From NCBI GenBank assembly GCA_030594675.1, contig JAUVES010000035.1:1-6839 (forward strand): a DNA stretch of 6,839 nt, given 5' to 3'. The translations under genes were made by a program, and so were the position numbers. This stretch comes from Candidatus Nanohaloarchaea archaeon (GTDB taxonomy: Archaea; EX4484-52; GLR71). Position 1 is the stretch's first letter. Every line of letters begins with the position of its first letter. Shown in pieces: positions 5,131 to 6,839 of the stretch. Below the pieces are notes generated by a model. It was not told the DNA's origin. It ran no database searches and saw nothing but the letters and a program-made list of their open reading frames with translations.

Positions 5131-6839
5131 ATGAAAGAAAAAATTCTTGAAAATAAACATTTATTAAATCGATTGAAAATAGGGTTTGTATTGATAATTT
5201 TACTACTTGGTTCAATTCAAGTGGTTTCCGCTGCCGCTTCATCTTCAGATCCACTTATTATTGCTACTATTAATCCTCTTATATTGTATTTACCTCCACT
5301 TACTGCTGATATCACTGCCACTCCAATAAATATAAACCGTGATTCTTTTTCCACTATTTTAGTGGCAGTCACTGATTCCAGTGATAATCCCGTTGGCCAG
5401 GCCACTGTAACTTTGACCAGCTCTGGTGGGAACCTTGTAAGTACTTCAGGTATTACAGATAGGGTCGGCAACTTTGAAACAAAATTTTCTTCATCCCTTT
5501 CTGGAACATTTACTATAAATGTGACTGCATCAAGTTCAGGCTACCGTAATGGTGTTGATAGTGTACAGGTAACTATTGTTAATACTCCCCCTACAGCATA
5601 TTTCACTGCATCTCCTATGTCAGGACAGGCACCATTGGAAGTAAATTTCGATGCATTCGGTTCTTTTGACATTGACGGCAATATTACATCATATTCCTGG
5701 GATTTAGGAGACGGCAAGACAGGAGATGTAGAAAAATTAACACACATTTATAAGACCCCAGGGAAATATTATCCCACTCTGACTGTTACCGATAATCTTG
5801 GAATGAGCCATATCTATTCATCAGAGATCAGTGTCAGTGAATTCCCCACACTTTCAGTAACACTTACTTCAAGTCCCATTTCCGTGGGTGTTGACCAATC
5901 GTCAACAATTACAGTAACCGTGACTGGAACAGACGGTGTACCGATCTCAGATGCTTTTATAATATTAGACTCTACATCAGAAGGTCTTAGTGAGGTTGGT
6001 GGAAATACCGATTCGAATGGAAAGTTTACAACGACTTTCACAGGTTCAACTGCCGGAGACGCTACGATCAATGCTATAGTAGAAAAAGATGATTATGGTG
6101 ATGGTAGCGGCATTGTCAAACTCACAATCACCCCACCAACCGGAACTGCTACCGGAACAGTAACACCAGTGTCTCCTGGTACGCCAGGAATACCATTTGG
6201 ATTGATCATTGCAGCCCTTTTAATTCTGATTCTTGCAATTATTGGAATATTTTTATGGACAAGGGAAAAAATGCAGCTCATACCAAAACAGACCAGTATA
6301 CCATGTAATGGTGAATCTACTCTTCCAATAAATGTCACGTTTGTAAACACTTTTGGTAAAGAAAAAACACAGAAAAAGGAACGGGATGTGGAAATGGAAA
6401 CCACATCAGGCAGTATAAAGAATATGGTAATCCCTGCCGGGAAAGAGTCTGCTGAAGCAATACTGACATCTTCAACTGAATGTGGACCGGTTACTGTTAC
6501 CGGAAAAGCTGGCAATAAAGTAGCCACTGTAGATGTCAACTTTGTTAGTGAGAATGTTGGGATAGAGATAGATGTTTCACCTGCTTCAATACCGGCTGAT
6601 GGGACATCAACATCAACAGCCACCATCAAGGTCAAGGATGAGAAAGGGAGTTATGTCTCTTTTTCAGAGGAAAGAACTGTTGAATTGACCACTACACTTG
6701 GTACAATCACCAGCCCTGTAACAATTCCTCCAAAGTCATTGGCTGCAACAGCTATAATCACGTCTGGGCAGGTTAGCGGTACTGCTGTTATTACCGCATC
6801 AAGTGACCAATTCAACGGAGAAGGTAAAATCGAGTTTGC
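5131..6839 (+). CDS. Large surface protein with Ig-like and PKD domains, partial (C-terminus off the right edge)
   Basis: The frame is open for 569 codons to the window end. Residues 1-35 form a signal peptide (basic start, hydrophobic 17-32, cleavage likely after VSA34). Then come a Big_1/invasin-like Ig domain (about 58-149), a PKD domain (151-237, with PPTAYF, SYSWDLGDG and PTLTVTD), and a second Ig-like domain (about 239-334, with a TDSNGKF turn). A Thr/Pro/Gly linker (335-355) and a transmembrane helix (357-376) ending in WTREK follow. The usual archaeal surface protein would stop here. Instead the frame continues with two copies of a ~97-residue beta-rich unit (389-471 and 486-569), predicted to lie in the cytoplasm. 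The only cysteines, 392 and 451, are in this later part. The first part is likely an adhesin or cell-envelope protein outside the S-layer; the true ligand is unknown. The gene has its own start signals and lies downstream of gdhA, apparently unrelated to it. Confidence 0.85.
   Translation, partial: MKEKILENKHLLNRLKIGFVLIILLLGSIQVVSAAASSSDPLIIATINPLILYLPPLTADITATPININRDSFSTILVAVTDSSDNPVGQATVTLTSSGGNLVSTSGITDRVGNFETKFSSSLSGTFTINVTASSSGYRNGVDSVQVTIVNTPPTAYFTASPMSGQAPLEVNFDAFGSFDIDGNITSYSWDLGDGKTGDVEKLTHIYKTPGKYYPTLTVTDNLGMSHIYSSEISVSEFPTLSVTLTSSPISVGVDQSSTITVTVTGTDGVPISDAFIILDSTSEGLSEVGGNTDSNGKFTTTFTGSTAGDATINAIVEKDDYGDGSGIVKLTITPPTGTATGTVTPVSPGTPGIPFGLIIAALLILILAIIGIFLWTREKMQLIPKQTSIPCNGESTLPINVTFVNTFGKEKTQKKERDVEMETTSGSIKNMVIPAGKESAEAILTSSTECGPVTVTGKAGNKVATVDVNFVSENVGIEIDVSPASIPADGTSTSTATIKVKDEKGSYVSFSEERTVELTTTLGTITSPVTIPPKSLAATAIITSGQVSGTAVITASSDQFNGEGKIEF
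6295..6837 (+). repeat. Two copies of a 97-residue-period protein repeat (within the surface-protein gene)
   Basis: Residues 389-471 (6295-6543) and 486-569 (6586-6837) align without gaps over the first 40 or so positions. Shared positions include SIP, a Gly five residues after the first Ser, ST, Gly409/506, ERxVE (417-421 and 514-518), TT, Gly427/524 and Ile429/526, followed by an IP and an AxI motif. The offset is exactly 97 residues. DNA identity is visibly lower than the protein match, so the duplication is old. More copies may follow beyond the window. Confidence 0.7.

Noticed and set aside
6139..6158. Direct repeat ACCGGAAC at 6139 and 6151
   Set aside because: It encodes the low-complexity Thr-Gly linker (TGTATGT) before the membrane helix; no separate element is needed to explain it.
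5217..6635. Four minus-strand open frames opposite the surface-protein gene
   Set aside because: The plus frame is continuous with signal peptide, PKD and Ig motifs. The antisense frames are Val/Ser/Pro-rich mirrors of its Thr/Ser codons.
1..6839. CRISPR array, insertion sequence, tRNA or other structured RNA
   Set aside because: No spaced identical repeats, transposase motifs, terminal inverted repeats or cloverleaf-like segments were seen on either strand; intergenic gaps are all under 150 bases.

Overview
This window looks like a chromosomal segment of a methanogen-related euryarchaeon, most likely from the Methanosarcinales or an ANME-2-type lineage. The evidence is archaeal TATA boxes about 25 bases ahead of likely transcript starts, Shine-Dalgarno sites of the GGAGGTGAT type, a DUF2115/UPF0305 gene (a family I know mainly from methanogens), archaeal pilin-like proteins, and a PKD/Ig-like surface protein. 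The placement below class level is inference. No mobile element, CRISPR array, tRNA or rRNA is visible.

Left part, minus strand (1-1501): a compact operon reads leftward from a divergent promoter at about 1502-1586. Its first gene is a 43-residue zinc-ribbon protein (1370-1501). Next come two small proteins with type IV pilin-like N-termini (794-1348 resembling DUF7287, 218-793 resembling DUF7288), and then a third single-helix protein (resembling DUF7261) that runs off the left edge. Spacing is tight (21, 0 and 6 bases), so the genes are probably co-expressed. They look like minor pilins or assembly components of an archaeal cell-surface filament or secretion apparatus.

Middle, plus strand (1587-3652): the divergent partner is a MinD-family ATPase with a deviant Walker A motif and a C-terminal amphipathic segment. 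It overlaps ribose-5-phosphate isomerase A by 14 bases, and a DUF2115 gene follows 22 bases later. This is probably one transcript, although no shared pathway is evident. Divergence of a MinD-type positioning ATPase from a pilin-like operon suggests a possible link between spatial positioning and the surface structure, but that is inference.

Right part, plus strand (3731-6839): a complete glutamate dehydrogenase gene has its own TATA box and Shine-Dalgarno site. After a 146-base AT-rich intergenic region with an 18-bp inverted repeat over a TATA-like box comes a large surface protein that is open to the right edge. It has a signal peptide, an Ig-like domain, a PKD domain, a second Ig-like domain, a Thr/Pro-rich linker and a transmembrane helix. 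Unexpectedly, two copies of a ~97-residue beta-rich repeat follow on the predicted cytoplasmic side.

The two observations most worth following are this inside-facing tandem repeat and the zinc-ribbon/pilin-like operon paired head-to-head with MinD. I do not see a clearly new defence or mobile system here.
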